This document shows, piece after piece, positions 47,760 through 58,908 of a stretch of 64,000 bases of DNA. The notes beneath the pieces are model-generated. The model was not told the DNA's origin. It worked only from the letters and a program-made list of their open reading frames with translations, and did no database searches. Made by a program: the position numbers and the translations under genes. Position 1 is the stretch's first letter. Every line of letters starts with the position of its first letter. Source of the DNA: Candidula unifasciata (Eukaryota > Mollusca > Gastropoda > Stylommatophora > Geomitridae); contig CAJHNH020000224.1 of assembly GCA_905116865.2 (NCBI GenBank), positions 2,544,910 through 2,608,909 of the forward strand, given 5' to 3'.

Positions 47760-48480
47760 AAAAAAAATTCTGACTTCTAGGAATTTTTTGTGTTCAAAAT
47801 TCTTGAGAAAATTCTGACTTCTGGGGTAACAAAATTCTTAAAAAAAAAAAAAAAAAAAAGCTTGGGAAAATTCTTGGGAACATTCTTGGGATAAAATTCT
47901 TGGGAAAATTCTACGGAGAAAATTCTTGTGAAAAGTTTCTTGGCAAAAATTTTGGCAAAATATTCCAAAACGAGATTTATTTTTGACACCGCTGACATCT
48001 TTGGAAAAATCTTGGAAAGAAATTCTTATTTCTGGGGAATATTCTTTAGAAAATTCTTGAAAAAAAATTCTGACTTCTGGGAAAATCAATTCTTGAGAAA
48101 AAAGGTTGGGAAAAGTTTTAGGGAAAAATCTTGGGATAATTCTTGGGAGAACATTCTTGGGAATATTCTTGGGAGAAAATTCTTAGGACAACTTTCTTGG
48201 GAAAAATCTTGGAAAATAATTCCAAAACTAGATTTATTTTTGACGCGCCTGACATCTCATCTTAGAGAAAAATTCTTGGGAGAAAATTCTGGGGGGAGGA
48301 GGGAGGGGGAATGTTTGTAAAAAAATTCTTGGGAGAAAATTCGGGAGGGGGGGGGGGGGGGGGGGGGGGATTTTTGGTAAAATTCTTGGGAGAAAATTCT
48401 TGGGAAAAATCTTGGAAAGAAATTCCAAAACGAGATTTATTTTTGACGCGTTTGACATATTAGGAAAAAATGTATTTTTG
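47760..48480 (+). repeat. Nested satellite: aaaattcttggga subunits with a conserved 36-base block
   Basis: Short subunits (attcttgggagaaa and variants) repeat about 35 times. A longer block, beginning ttccaaaacgagatttattt and ending with a gacg..tgacat segment, recurs at about 47962, 48220 and 48423, dividing the array into higher-order units of roughly 258 and 203 bases. G runs at 48345-48369 and an A run at 47839-47857 interrupt it. Confidence 0.88.
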
Positions 48481-48534
48481 GGAAAAATCTGATTAAGATT
48501 TTTGACCCTTGAACTCCCGAAGGAGGAGAAGGAG

Positions 48535-48612
48535 GAAATGCGGAGCAAATGCGGAGCAGCGGAGCAGCAGAGCAAATGCGGAGCACATGCGGAGCAGCGG
48601 AGCAAATGTGGA
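48535..48612 (+). repeat. gcggagcaaat minisatellite
   Basis: About seven units of 9-12 bases (aatgcggagca, gcggagcag) abut the resumed RNase H coding sequence. Confidence 0.85.
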
Positions 48613-48617
48613 TTAAT

Positions 48618-49306
48618 CCTCCACCTCGAAGACAACCTGTTATACTACTGGCAGAGGCCCTGAGAACTGCAGCAGAAATGCTTCTGTCAGATAAAAATAA
48701 GGAGGAATACATAGCTATCTTCACAGATGCAAAGTCAGTTGTCTCAGCTCTGAAGAGCAAAAATGATTCAGAACTGGCAGACCTTAGAGCTGCACTCCAT
48801 AGACTGAGTCAGAAATCAAAAAGAGCCATAATACAATAGATTCCATCCCATTGCAACATACCTGAAAATGAAGAAGCTGACAGATTGGCAAAGGAACGTG
48901 GAAAACTACCACAGCCTGATATAGGCATAACATATAATGAAGCCAAGAGGCTTATAAGAAGTACATATAGAATCAAATGGGATTCTGAACATCCAGGCTA
49001 CAAGAAGGATGATGCATATTAACAACTTGGCCGAAGAGAACAAGTAGTGATCTTTAGACTCCACCCAGGACATAATAGGCTGAAACACCACTTGTTAAAT
49101 AAACTAAAGATAGGACACAATGATGATTGTAACTATGAAAAGGGTAAAATGACGGCTAAACACTTGCTGCAAGAGTGTCCAATATATGCAGAACAAAGAC
49201 AATTATTCTTGCTAACACCCGCAACTTTTGAGGGTAAACTGTGTGGAGATGTCAACAACCTCAAGTTGACTGCTGATTTTTTCAAATATATCAACACTGA
49301 CATCTG
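48618..49306 (+). pseudogene. fam-B copy 2: RNase H (C-terminal two thirds)
   Basis: Resumes with AEALRTAAEMLL, then IFTDAKSVVSAL (second and third RNase H blocks), a TAG in place of Trp just before IPSHCNIPENEEADRLAKE, a stop near 49019, then FRLHPGHNRLKHHLLNKLKIG and a C-terminal motif where the first two Cys are eroded but KHLLQECP remains. It matches the first copy from its AEVQAIKIATEKLL segment onward; the catalytic DGS start is missing. Confidence 0.85.
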
Positions 49307-49310
49307 AAGG

Positions 49311-49921
49311 TATAAGAAGAATAAAACTGTCCGGGATTCTCTGAGCTGCTAGTCCCTAGAGATGCAGAGCTCGTAAACCACGTAAAACTATAGTGGATGA
49401 GGAAGTCCACTGCAGTAAAAGTCCAACATGCAAAAGAAGTAAAGTACTCATGTTGTGGTGTCGGTAAATGAAATCCCAGGTCTGCAGGCTACATACTGTT
49501 GGCTACAAAAGAGATAGCCCAGGATGTATGAGATATATAATATATGGAAGTGAGGTTAAACAGGTTAGAGCAGGTCGTGACGATTCCTTGGGTGTGCCCA
49601 GTACCAGAGCACCATGTATTAGCTCTGCATTTTTAGAAGCCTTCTTGGATGGCGGGGAATGGTTATGTTCTGCCCCTGCCTTCTCTTGAGGGATGATCAG
49701 CATTATGTGGCTTCTCTGGACCAGCCTGATTGGGGCACCACCTGTGAACTGGGAAATAAAGATAACCACACAGAAATGAGACTGCTATGTCCCCAGAAAC
49801 TAACCGGGAAGGCTAACCCGGTCAACAAATGCCCGCAGAGCTCGGATGTGTTGGCCGAAAGGTGCAAATATCGCATCTATGCTGTAAACGGACACAACGC
49901 AATTAAATCTTCGGATGAAAG
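49311..49921. other. No gene recognised; left flank of the GAA array
   Basis: Low stop density on the plus strand just before the array, but no domain recognised. It could be the 3' end of an unidentified LINE whose tail became the GAA array. Confidence 0.4.
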
Positions 49922-50384
49922 CAGAAGAAGAAGAAGAAGAAGAAGAAGAAGAAGAAGAAGAAGAAGAGAAGAAGAAGAAGAAGAAGTAGAAGAAGAAGAA
50001 GAAGAAGAAGAAGAAGAAGAAGAAGAAGAAGAAGAAGAAGAAGAAGAAGAAGAAGAGGACAAAGAAGAAGAAGAAGAAGAAGAAAAAGAAGAAGAAGAAG
50101 AAAAAGAAGAAAAAGAAGAAGAAGAAAAAGAAGAAGAAGAAGAAGAAGAAGAAGAAGAGGACACTTGAAGAAGAAGAAGAAGAAGAAAAAGAAGAAGAAG
50201 AAGAAGAAGAAGAAGAAGAAGAAGAAGAAGAAGAAGAAGAAGAAGAAGAAGAAGAAGAAGAAGAAGAAGAAGAAGAAGAAGAAGAAGAAGAAGAAGAAGA
50301 AGAAGAAGAAGAAGAAAAAAAGAAGAAGAAGAAGAAGAAGAAGAAGAAGAAGAAGAAGAAGAAGAAAAAGAAGAAGAAGAAGAA

Positions 50385-50415
<31 letters not shown>

Positions 50416-50602
50416 AAGAAGAAGAAGAAGAAGAAGAAGAAGAAGAAGAAGAAAAAAAGAAGAAGAAGAAGAAGAAGAAGAAGAAGAAGAAGAAGAAGAA
50501 GAAGAAGAAGAAGAAGAAGAAGAAGAAGAAGAAGAAGAAGAAGAAGAAGAAGAAGAAGAAGAAGAAGAAGAAGAAGAAGGAGAAGAAGAAGAAGAAGGAG
50601 AA
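49922..50602. repeat. (GAA)n microsatellite, about 680 bases
   Basis: About 225 AGA/GAA triplets with sparse interruptions (AAA, GAC, GGAC, TAA, GGA). It is a pure purine strand, so mirror-repeat or triplex structures are possible. The long poly-Lys, poly-Glu, poly-Arg and, on the other strand, poly-Leu, poly-Phe and poly-Ser frames are artefacts. Confidence 0.98.
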
Positions 50603-50639
50603 CCCTACACAAGTCTGAAACTTGTTCAGACACCCTGAC

Positions 50640-52700
50640 CCATTTCTCCTTCGTTCAAATTTATCAAGCCTGCACACATGTCCAATCGTGACTTCAGATT
50701 GAGCCATCCAAGACCTTCCTCTTTTCAGTCTATGACCCTCAGCTCTACCCAGTGCTTCATGCAGGAGGTGCTTCTTTTCTGCAGCTACTCTGAGATATGA
50801 TTTTGCCTGCAGAATTTTGAGCTACTTTAATACAGCATTAGACCATGTATCTTTTCGTTGGCGGTAACTTACCAAATCATTTGGTAGCAGCTCTTCCCTT
50901 TCGGCTGGCTTGATATTAACCACATCTCCCATCTTGTGCCACTGGTCTATAAAATATACGTCTAGCTCTATATACTTTATACGTTTAAAGGCGTGGGAAA
51001 GGGTCCTTTACTTTAAAAAAAAAACGTTCCTTTCCAAAATCTTTTGTAGTTTAACAGTAAAAATCTTCTCTAGCACCTTGCCAAAAGTATTCTGCAGGGT
51101 GATAATCATGAAACCGCTGAGTCTGGTATGATCTTTGCCTGGTTTTGGAAGGGGGATCAGGTTACTGGGTACCTAATCCGGGGGTACTTACGCTGTTCTG
51201 ATGCTCTGGTTGAAGTGAAAAGCAATCTCCTTTAAGTCATCATCACTCATGCTCTGTGGCCATATCTCACCCCGTCTGGCCCCGGCGCAGTGACTTTTTC
51301 TTTTTACAATACATATTTTGTATCCTCCACCCTAATGATATAATGAAAATAATTAATATTTATAGTATTAGACAGATTATCTCTAACATAACTTCTAAGC
51401 TCCCTATCATTATGATAAGTTTGGGCTATAAATCTCTTTCAAAATGCTTCCCCTTTCTCTTTATCTGTTGTCATTGGCATCCCATTATCAGTGTATGTGA
51501 GCCCTGTTGTGAAAGACCGATCCTTCCTTTGCATCTGTCTGTGCAGTTTCCAAAACCTACCCAGTGATTGATCCCCTCCAATTTCGCTCATAAAATGTCC
51601 CCATTTAGCCTTTTTTGCATCTGCTGAACAACAGTTGAACTCTTCTGATTTTTCTTTTCTAACTTTTAGCTTCTCTACATCCTCTTGTAACCTGTAAGGT
51701 GTCTTTTGCACTTCCTGTAATTGTTTAACTGCTGCTGGCTTTGCTCTCCATGCCTGTTCTACTTCTTGGGTCCACCATGGAGGATGCACAAAAGCAGAGG
51801 TGGTAGTTCTGCTGCATACGTTTTGTCAAAAGCGTCCAAGAAGGGTACTGGCCCTCTCTCACTTAAAAGTCTTGCGCGTTCTCACCACCCTGACCTTGCT
51901 AGCTTTAGAAATCGAGACTGAGCATGTCATATGGTCGCTACCATGATCTCCCAGGACACTACATTTTGTGTCCAGCACAGATGACTGTAACAAACGCCAA
52001 ATCATTGTCTGCATCACCAGGTTTTCTAACTATTCTAGTTGGCCTACCATCGTTTATACAGACTACGTCTGCATCCACAATAACCTCCCTTAAATCATTT
52101 CCTTGTCCGTTTTCCTCATTTCTGTCCCATGATCTGTTCCGCGCATTGAAATCACCACAGATAAGAAAAGAAGCCTATTACCAGGGATTTTCTCAAGCTC
52201 TTTGAGCCAGTCTCAGTTTTCCTTTGTGGCAAGAGAGTCAACCGCAGCCGAAACATTTACTATACTACAGGCTGTGCTCCCATTATCTATATGTATACCC
52301 TGAACCTCTAGTGTACTATGATTCCACTGGCCCATGTCCAGAACTACATGTTTCACCCCTTTTATCACCAGCAGACATTGCCCATGCCTTCCCTGTCCGG
52401 TAGGATTTATTTACCTAATGTAACCAGGACACTCATATCTATCTATGTTCAATTCCTGCATCATGATGATATCAAAATCATAAATCAGTCTCTCATGTAC
52501 AGGTCCTCTCTGCACTACTACAATTCCAGTAACCCACTCTCTTGTGCTTTAATCCAAGACGTTCCGTTTTTCGCCTGTCTCACCGGGCTCCGGTTATCCG
52601 ATTTCTGTGCCGTCTTCTCCCTCTATTTCCTCGTCTTCTCCTCTTCCCACTCTCTCCGTAGCCACTTGAAGCTGGTATCAAGCACAGAGCACGCATTCCG
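50640..52700 (-). pseudogene. fam-D LINE 5' half (endonuclease, linker, start of RT), reversed
   Basis: On the minus strand, from right to left: an endonuclease remnant (IIMMQELNIDRYECPGY near 52470; LICGDFNARNRSWD near 52165-52125), a linker with MHPPWWTQEVEQAWRAK in an open frame at 51789-51439, and RT fingers (LIPLPKPGKDH near 51160, TFGKVLEKIF near 51080). A SINE1 copy interrupts it at 50885-51028. The RT palm is absent. The 3' half of the same family follows in the opposite orientation at 53158, so the two together look like one element with its 5' part inverted. Confidence 0.75.
50885..51028 (+). repeat. SINE1, 3' fragment
   Basis: Matches the SINE1 tail: aaccacatctcccatcttgt (for accacattacccatctagtg), ggtctataaaata, then aaaggcgtgggaa and tcctttacttt, followed by an A run. 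Inserted in the reversed fam-D RT. Confidence 0.7.
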
Positions 52701-53157
52701 TAGCTCTAGCGATGATTATTTTTATTATTGAGTACAAAATCCATAGAAGGTATTCATTCAACGCAGAAGGTAAACGGTCACCCTAGTATTGCCTGCTTGC
52801 TAGGGAAGAGGCAAGGGATGTCCTAAAGGAGTCCAAACGCCTGGCGCCACCCCACCCGCTAACCAGACGTTACACGTTTTCGACAGTATATCCTCCAGTC
52901 ATTTAACAAATAGGCACGTATGTACACCGTAGGCTTAGGTTAAAAAAAATCGAGGTTGTCTCCTCTAGTTGCGTTGTGTTTTGTGCCTCTTCGGTCACGC
53001 ATAACGGTCTTGACTGTAGAAGAGTTCTCGTGATCAAGGGATTAACCAAGCTTTCAAGGCAGAACAGCTGGGAATGCTCCACTGCGCGAGAGACCGGACA
53101 TCTACAGCCACGAATCTCTCTGATCCTTGTGTATTCCTTCCGGAGCACAACAATATC
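52701..53157. other. No gene recognised; possible fam-D 5' leader
   Basis: Lies between the two oppositely oriented fam-D halves. Open frames on both strands (52976 plus, 53271 minus) have no motif. If the inversion model is right, the left part is the 5' end of the element. Confidence 0.35.
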
Positions 53158-54666
53158 AGGCCTGTCAGCAATGAGGGCCCTGGCTGCTGCTAACACTGAG
53201 CAGAGACGGCTTCTGCTTCTGTTCCAGGAACTTCTACTTTCTCCCATCGAATATGCTCTTGCCATCCTCACTGTCAGCCATACTCAGATTGAAAGACTTG
53301 AGAAGGTACAAAATAAAGCAATGCACATTATTCAAAGATGCACTGGAGACGACTCTACTGTAGCAATGAGGCACTTTCTTGACTTCCCTACCATGAACTA
53401 CAGGATCAAGATCTAGAGGGCTCGTGCATACCTCAAGATAAGCTCAGATCTGAAGCACATTTTGCACCATTTGCTTTTGAAGAAAAAAGGGCCATAGGCT
53501 TAAAAGGGGCAAATCATGGCGGGGTATGGCAGAGGATGATATGCAGGCTTGCAGCCTTACAGACATCCATCCAGGTGAGGAGTGGATACCAGAGTCTAAA
53601 GCGCCCAAGAAAGGAGTTGTCGGGAGCAGAATCCAGCTGCTGTCAATGCCGAGGTATGCGCGCTTATCAGTGACAAGTCAGATGAGACAGATGTGGTGAT
53701 CTTCACAGACGGGTCCGTTATACGAGGACATAAGAGTGCATGGGCATTTACAGCTCGCTCTTCAGGCAAAACAGTTAAAAAGCCAGCGGTGCCTTTTTCA
53801 TAACCAACAGCATCACGACGATGGAGGTGATGGCGGTGACACAGGCTTTCATGTGGCTGGGATCACATGACTATTCCCGCGTGTGTGTGCTGAGTGATTC
53901 TTTGAGCATGATCCGGCGGGTCGAGGCAGACTGTTTACGCAGACAGTGGCTTGAGTCGTTGCAAAATTCTCCTGTGTGTGCAGTTACTTTTATATTCGGC
54001 CCAGGAAATGCAGGCGTTGTTGGCAATGAGAGAGCTGGTAGACTGGCAGGTGCTGCATTAATTGAAGATGGCCGGCCCATGGATCACGCAGACATTGTCA
54101 TTGCCATTAGAGAGATAGGACGTTCTGAGGACTTTGGAAGCAACATGTCCACATCACTGCTAAGAATACTCGAATTGGGAGTAAAGATCGGCACAGCCAA
54201 GCATGAGAAGCACACTGGACGCACACGAAGTCTTGTTAACCAACACAGGACTTGTACTATTAACCGCAGGACACTGATGAATATGTTGAGAGGGGAATCT
54301 GAGCGCCTATGGATGTGTCCGGAGTGCTGTGAAGATAATCTAACTCATAACAATATCAGGGCCATATTTTCTTATAATTTATCCATGCTGCTAAGGGCGC
54401 TAAGGACTATGGTGTATGGCCAGTTGCAAAATATCAAACAATCAATAATTACACCTTATCTAACACAAACATTAACTTCCCTGTGGCATTCAGCGGTGGA
54501 ACACATTGCCGGCATGTGTTTGAGCTGATAAGAGATTTGATTTTAGCGATTAAAACCAATACAATACGCACAATTATCGACTTGAGAAATTCATGGTTGC
54601 TACCGACTCCATACCGGAAGCGGACTTTTGAATGTTGAATCCTACATGATGATGATGATGATGTAT
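53158..54666 (+). pseudogene. fam-D LINE 3' half: RT thumb and RNase H
   Basis: The RT thumb frame includes SPIEYALAILTVSHTQIERL and KVQNKAMHIIQRCTGD (about 53250-53350), a hallmark of this part of non-LTR RTs. After stops, RNase H begins IFTDGSVIRGHKSAWAF (about 53701-53750), shifts frame near 53800, and continues METM-like EVMAVTQAFMWL, VLSDSLSMI and GPGNAGVVGNERAGRLAG to 54060. A Cys pair (MCPECC) lies near 54315. The 3' end carries ATG triplets at 54646-54664. The RNase H lacks the usual His-rich SHxG form and has Gly-Pro-Gly instead. Confidence 0.87.
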
Positions 54667-54689
54667 GGTCAAGCTCGACACCTTTGATC

Positions 54690-55070
<381 letters not shown>

Positions 55071-55187
55071 TTGTCTCACTTACTCGCTCTCTGCCTCTTT
55101 GTGTTTTCATATTCGGGTTGAACCGTACCCTCTCGCTGCTGACATCGTTGAATCATTCTTATTATGAGGGAGAACCACTTTATCTTT

Positions 55188-55520
55188 GATGAGTGGTCTC
55201 GAGGTATAATATCCGCCTCGAGTGCTGGAGGTCCCGGGTTCAAGCCCCAGTGAAGGTTGGGATTTTTTTCATGTGGACTTTCCCATGGTCTCTGGGTAGT
55301 GAAACTGGACGCCTGTGTGTATTGTTGCCGAAGTAAAAAATACCTTGGCAGTTGCTGCCCATGCAACATTTAGAGTAAAAAATATACCCAAAGTATTTCA
55401 GGGTCCTTGCCGGTGCAACAGAGCTCGTGCACTGCGCTGAGATTCTGCACTCAGGCTTGAGTTGGAAGTAGAATGGAGCACATTACTACCCGTGTGCCAT
55501 GATGTTGCTCCACTGAATAA
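55188..55520 (+). repeat. SINE4, near full-length, tRNA-derived
   Basis: The head has box A (tggtctcgagg, one mismatch) and a perfect box B (gttcaagcc) in a cccgggttcaagcccc context. The body shares cgcctgtgtgtattgttgc, gtatttcagggtccttgcc and ctacccgtgtgccatgatgt with the copy at 11212. Confidence 0.87.
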
Positions 55521-55936
55521 TAATTGAAAAAAAAATTTATTTGCTTTTAACCAGCCAAGAATTCGTGCAAATCAGAAACTAATAACAATTCACAGATGAT
55601 GGGATTGATCTGTTTTCATGCAAACCAATCGATTGTTTCCTTCAGTACCAGACGACTCATCATACGTTCCTCAGTCGCCCTATACGATGTATATATTTAA
55701 GATCTTACTCTCTCCCATTCTTCTTTTACTTGATTCGATTCTATTATAATTAATTTGTTGTGTTGATCGAATAAAGTTTGTAAAGCAGCGACTATTTCTC
55801 GTTGTGTCCCTTTATTGAATCGGCAACGTTGATCAACTTGTTGATCAGAGTTTCATATGAAATAAATCTGAAGAAATCTGTAATCTGCGTCGGGCAGTGG
55901 TAGTAGTGAGTTGGCTTCAGCAGTGCGCACACGAAC
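55521..55936. other. No gene recognised
   Basis: No supported feature. Confidence 0.4.
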
Positions 55937-56185
55937 AAAAATGAAAATATGAGCAGAAGATAACATTCTATTTCGACTCAAGAGGAAATGCATAGAAACT
56001 GCGCAGCAAATATTCTGAAAAGCCCGTAAACGACATGAATAGGTAGGTGTCCAGTGCCCAGCTTAAATAAATGAAAATATGAGCATGAGATAACATTTTA
56101 TTTCAGCTCAAGAGGAAATGCATAGAAACTGTGCAGTAAATATTAAGAAAAGTTGGTAAACAAAAAGAATAGGTGTCCAGTGTAG
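55937..56185 (+). repeat. Two-copy tandem duplication of about 130 bp
   Basis: Both copies contain aatgaaaatatgagca, ctcaagaggaaatgcataga and aataggt...gtccagtg. Confidence 0.88.
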
Positions 56186-57638
56186 CAGTAAGATTTGTGG
56201 TGTATACGTCTGGCGACTGAAATAATCGACTTGACTACAGACTACCTGCAGTTGACCTGCGATGGAATTTCATGTAAATGTATATAATTCATTTGAATAA
56301 TAGGAGAAAGCCAACCGAGATTGTGCAGACATTGTTGTACACTCTGGATTCACCCCTTCTGTAGACTATGAGTGTACAGAGCAATTATTTATGTTAGTCG
56401 ATATAACATGCATGTTTACGCACTGATACTCCTTAGTATCAACAACCAAGTATTTAGGCCTAGGGTGACTACTCTAATATTCCGCTAGATATCTCCTTGA
56501 TGGATGTGCTACAGTGGAGTCCTGCAGACTATAATAACTGGCAAACTTGGCACAACATCAGCTAATACAGTTGTTACTATCTTTACGAGTCAACAATAAT
56601 GCTTGTGACAGGCCACATAACTTTAATGTAATTCACATTATACGGCACAAGATGATGCTGATTATTCATTAACATTTGTACAATAATAAATCTCTATTAT
56701 CTACACGGATGATATAAAAGATTACAATCTTTTCTCAATGGACTCCTGCCATTATAATAAACTAAACAGACATTAAACTGTCTCCCGCAAACAACGGTAA
56801 ATCAAAACCTCACAAAGAGAAACGTTTCTATAATGGAAACTTCTCAACTCTTCCACGCCCAGAATTCAATTGTGTCATATAATTACCATCGCCTAGGTAA
56901 CGACTAGTGGCCGTTGTGTGAACCTTCCCCTGTGCTGTTCCCACTAAAAGAAACTTCAACTCTCGACCAAAAAGATTACAACAGACATGAAACTGCAGCA
57001 GTTCTGTATAATAATAATAATAATAGTAACATGCAAATTTATATAATTTTTATGAATAACATATGTAGACATGTAAACTGTAGCAGAATAATAATAAATA
57101 ACAATCAAAATAGTACGCTAAACTGTATGAGAAAGCCAACAGATAATGTGTATACGTTAATCATTGCGTGATTTAAGGAGTGGTCCACACATGTTTAAAG
57201 TTAAAAAAAAATGTACATACTGACTAATGATAGTGAAGTAAATGCGCTTACCTTTTGAGACATATCTAGATTCCGCAGAAAATTGTTGTCCTAGGAATAA
57301 CTTCGTCGCGGGCGGATGTTAAAAATGGAGCATCCCGTGTCTACTGCGCATGCACTGTGAAAATCGATCGCCCATGCGGATTTATTAACGTGGCTATAAT
57401 TAAATTTCACTAAAAATGGAAATATTAATTTCGAAGATTTTCCCAACAAATGTCGTCACCCCTCTCTAACAATGACAGGTAGATTTTCAAACCATGACGG
57501 GTAGAATTCCGGTATTAAAACAAACATGTCCTGAAAATTTCAGCTAAATATGTTCAGTAGTTTTGGAGTCTATAGCTCATAAACACACAAACATTGATAT
57601 ATATATATTCTTATTCATCGTGTTTTTTATTGTTTCAG
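56186..57638. other. No gene recognised; probably intronic
   Basis: AT-rich with many stops in all frames, ending in the pyrimidine tract and tttcag acceptor of the exon at 57639. Confidence 0.5.
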
Positions 57639-57851
57639 TGGAAAGGGTAAAAACTGTGAACGCTGCCACTGATTCTCAGAGCATGCCCGAGTATGACATG
57701 GTAACGAATGGTACAACCCTTATCACAAGTTGGAAATCAGCCACGCTCTTGATACAGGAAATAACTGAACTGGTGAAGGCTCAGTTGGAGTTAAACAAGA
57801 AGGCGAAGCCATTTTCTGTGAAACCACAGTGTGTGCTTAACTCAACATCGA
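57639..57851 (+). CDS. DUF1647-like gene, exon n (stem region)
   Basis: Exon bounded by a strong acceptor (gttttttattgtttcag, ending 57638) and a strong donor (gtaagt from 57852). It is 213 bases, enters and leaves in phase 1, and has no stops. The translation (about 71 residues) is hydrophilic with two potential N-glycosylation sites (NGT and NST), consistent with the luminal stem of a Golgi type II protein. The open frame also extends upstream through the pyrimidine tract into an apparent hydrophobic start (Met at 57563). I judge that an artefact of the tract, though an alternative first exon cannot be excluded. It joins in frame to 58909-59210, and its phase also fits the membrane-anchor exon at 34711. 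Confidence 0.72.
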
Positions 57852-57865
57852 GTAAGTTTATAAAG

Positions 57866-58016
57866 TAAGTAAATGACCCTTTCCTACGCCTTTTAGTCCA
57901 TTGGACATAGATCACCAGATCTACATTTTATAGACCAATCGACACTCGGAGGATGATGTGGTCAGCATTACACCAGCCGACTTGACTTCCCAGGATTTTA
58001 CCTGTTACCCATTTAA
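57866..58016 (-). repeat. SINE1 fragment within the intron
   Basis: Minus-strand match to SINE1: aagtaagtaaatgacccttt (tail), atagaccaatcgacactcgg, gatgtggtcagcattacacc, ttgacttccca and cccatttaag. It starts only 14 bases after the exon's splice donor. Confidence 0.72.
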
Positions 58017-58908
58017 GACTTACATAACACCAAATTTGTCGTTTCTTCTTAAACTAATCAGCTTTTTTATGGAGCATGAGACCATAATGAGTAAGTAAGA
58101 ATAAACTCCACAGGGGAGCATGTATAGCAGGAGTCTACTTATCGTCAGTAGAAGTAATATCTCGTCGACAAATGTTTCGGCCCACGAGCTCCTAGACATT
58201 TTCAGAGAGTGTTATCTGTGGTGTCTCTGATTTGTGAGACGTACTTAGAGTACAAGGGTGGGTCTTCAAAATAAAAAGGCAACTTTATTTTTGGGTCGGA
58301 AGTGGAAGATTTTATTTTGTCCATTCGGTAACAAGGAAGCCACCATAAGTTTGTTAAGTTTTAGCTGAGATCATCTGTTCTTATGAACATATGTTTGCCC
58401 ATCAAATAGTTACCGCAGGATAGTCTGCCCCTAGTGTAACTTATGTTCCACAGACTTTAGTTTTAGTAATTTCTTCAGACTATTGCTTATATTATTTGAT
58501 GCAACCATATCTTAGAGCAGAGCTAATCAAGCTTGAGACATGCGTTTGGAGTTTTCTTTAAATATTTCATTATTCTGTTTTTCTCGTTCATTTTGTGTTA
58601 TATCTGCCGTATCTCAAACATGTACTTTTTTCTGAAGCTTACAAACACAGATACTGACATACACGTACAAACACAAGGATGTTTTCTTTAAAGTACAACA
58701 AGAAGGTCGAAGAGTCCTCTTTGAAATGGTACCAACAAATTTACTTAATTTTTAGCTGCTGTCTGAGAAGAAAGCTTTTTTCTAGAACCCCCAGTGACTG
58801 TATCTGCTATGAAAACACATTCACATATTTACCAGAAGATAAAATAAAAGGACAGGTATAAAGAGAAACATTATCTAATGTGTCATTTTATCTCTGAATC
58901 AACTTCAG
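58017..58908. other. Intron remainder, no further gene recognised
   Basis: The rest of the 1057-base intron between the two exons. A 60-codon frame at 58679-58861 has no motif. The end has a typical acceptor (ttttatctctgaatcaacttcag region). Confidence 0.5.

Larger units (their letters stand above)
46690..48615 (+). repeat. Compound, hierarchical satellite block (about 1.9 kb) inside a LINE
   Basis: Four different repeat architectures lie side by side: a 134-bp tandem pair (46905-47172), a zone of partly palindromic tatcactatatgga motifs (about 47230-47600), a nested array of 15-18-base aaaattcttggga units punctuated by a conserved 36-base block (47760-48480), and an 11-12-base gcggagcaaat minisatellite (48535-48612). 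None occurs elsewhere in the window. It separates the RT thumb from the remaining RNase H of the fam-B copy 2, and the DGS-bearing start of RNase H is gone. A true insertion would be expected to keep the flanking coding sequence, so a replacement or deletion occurred. Confidence 0.8.
43980..49310 (+). mobile_element. Second fam-B LINE copy, heavily decayed, split by satellite DNA
   Basis: Collinear with 39213-42912 from the endonuclease (about 43990) to the RNase H C-terminus (49306), except that about 1.9 kb of unrelated repetitive sequence (46690-48615) replaces the start of RNase H. The copy carries many more stops than the first one, so it is older. Sequence at 43680-43980 upstream may be its leader. 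Confidence 0.85.

Noticed and set aside
49659..50707. Long poly-Lys, poly-Glu, poly-Arg, poly-Leu, poly-Phe and poly-Ser open frames
   Set aside because: They are frames of the GAA array on both strands, not proteins.
57563..57638. Possible start Met and hydrophobic signal upstream of the 57639 exon
   Set aside because: The hydrophobic residues come from the pyrimidine tract of a strong splice acceptor; an intron end explains it better, though an alternative first exon is not excluded.
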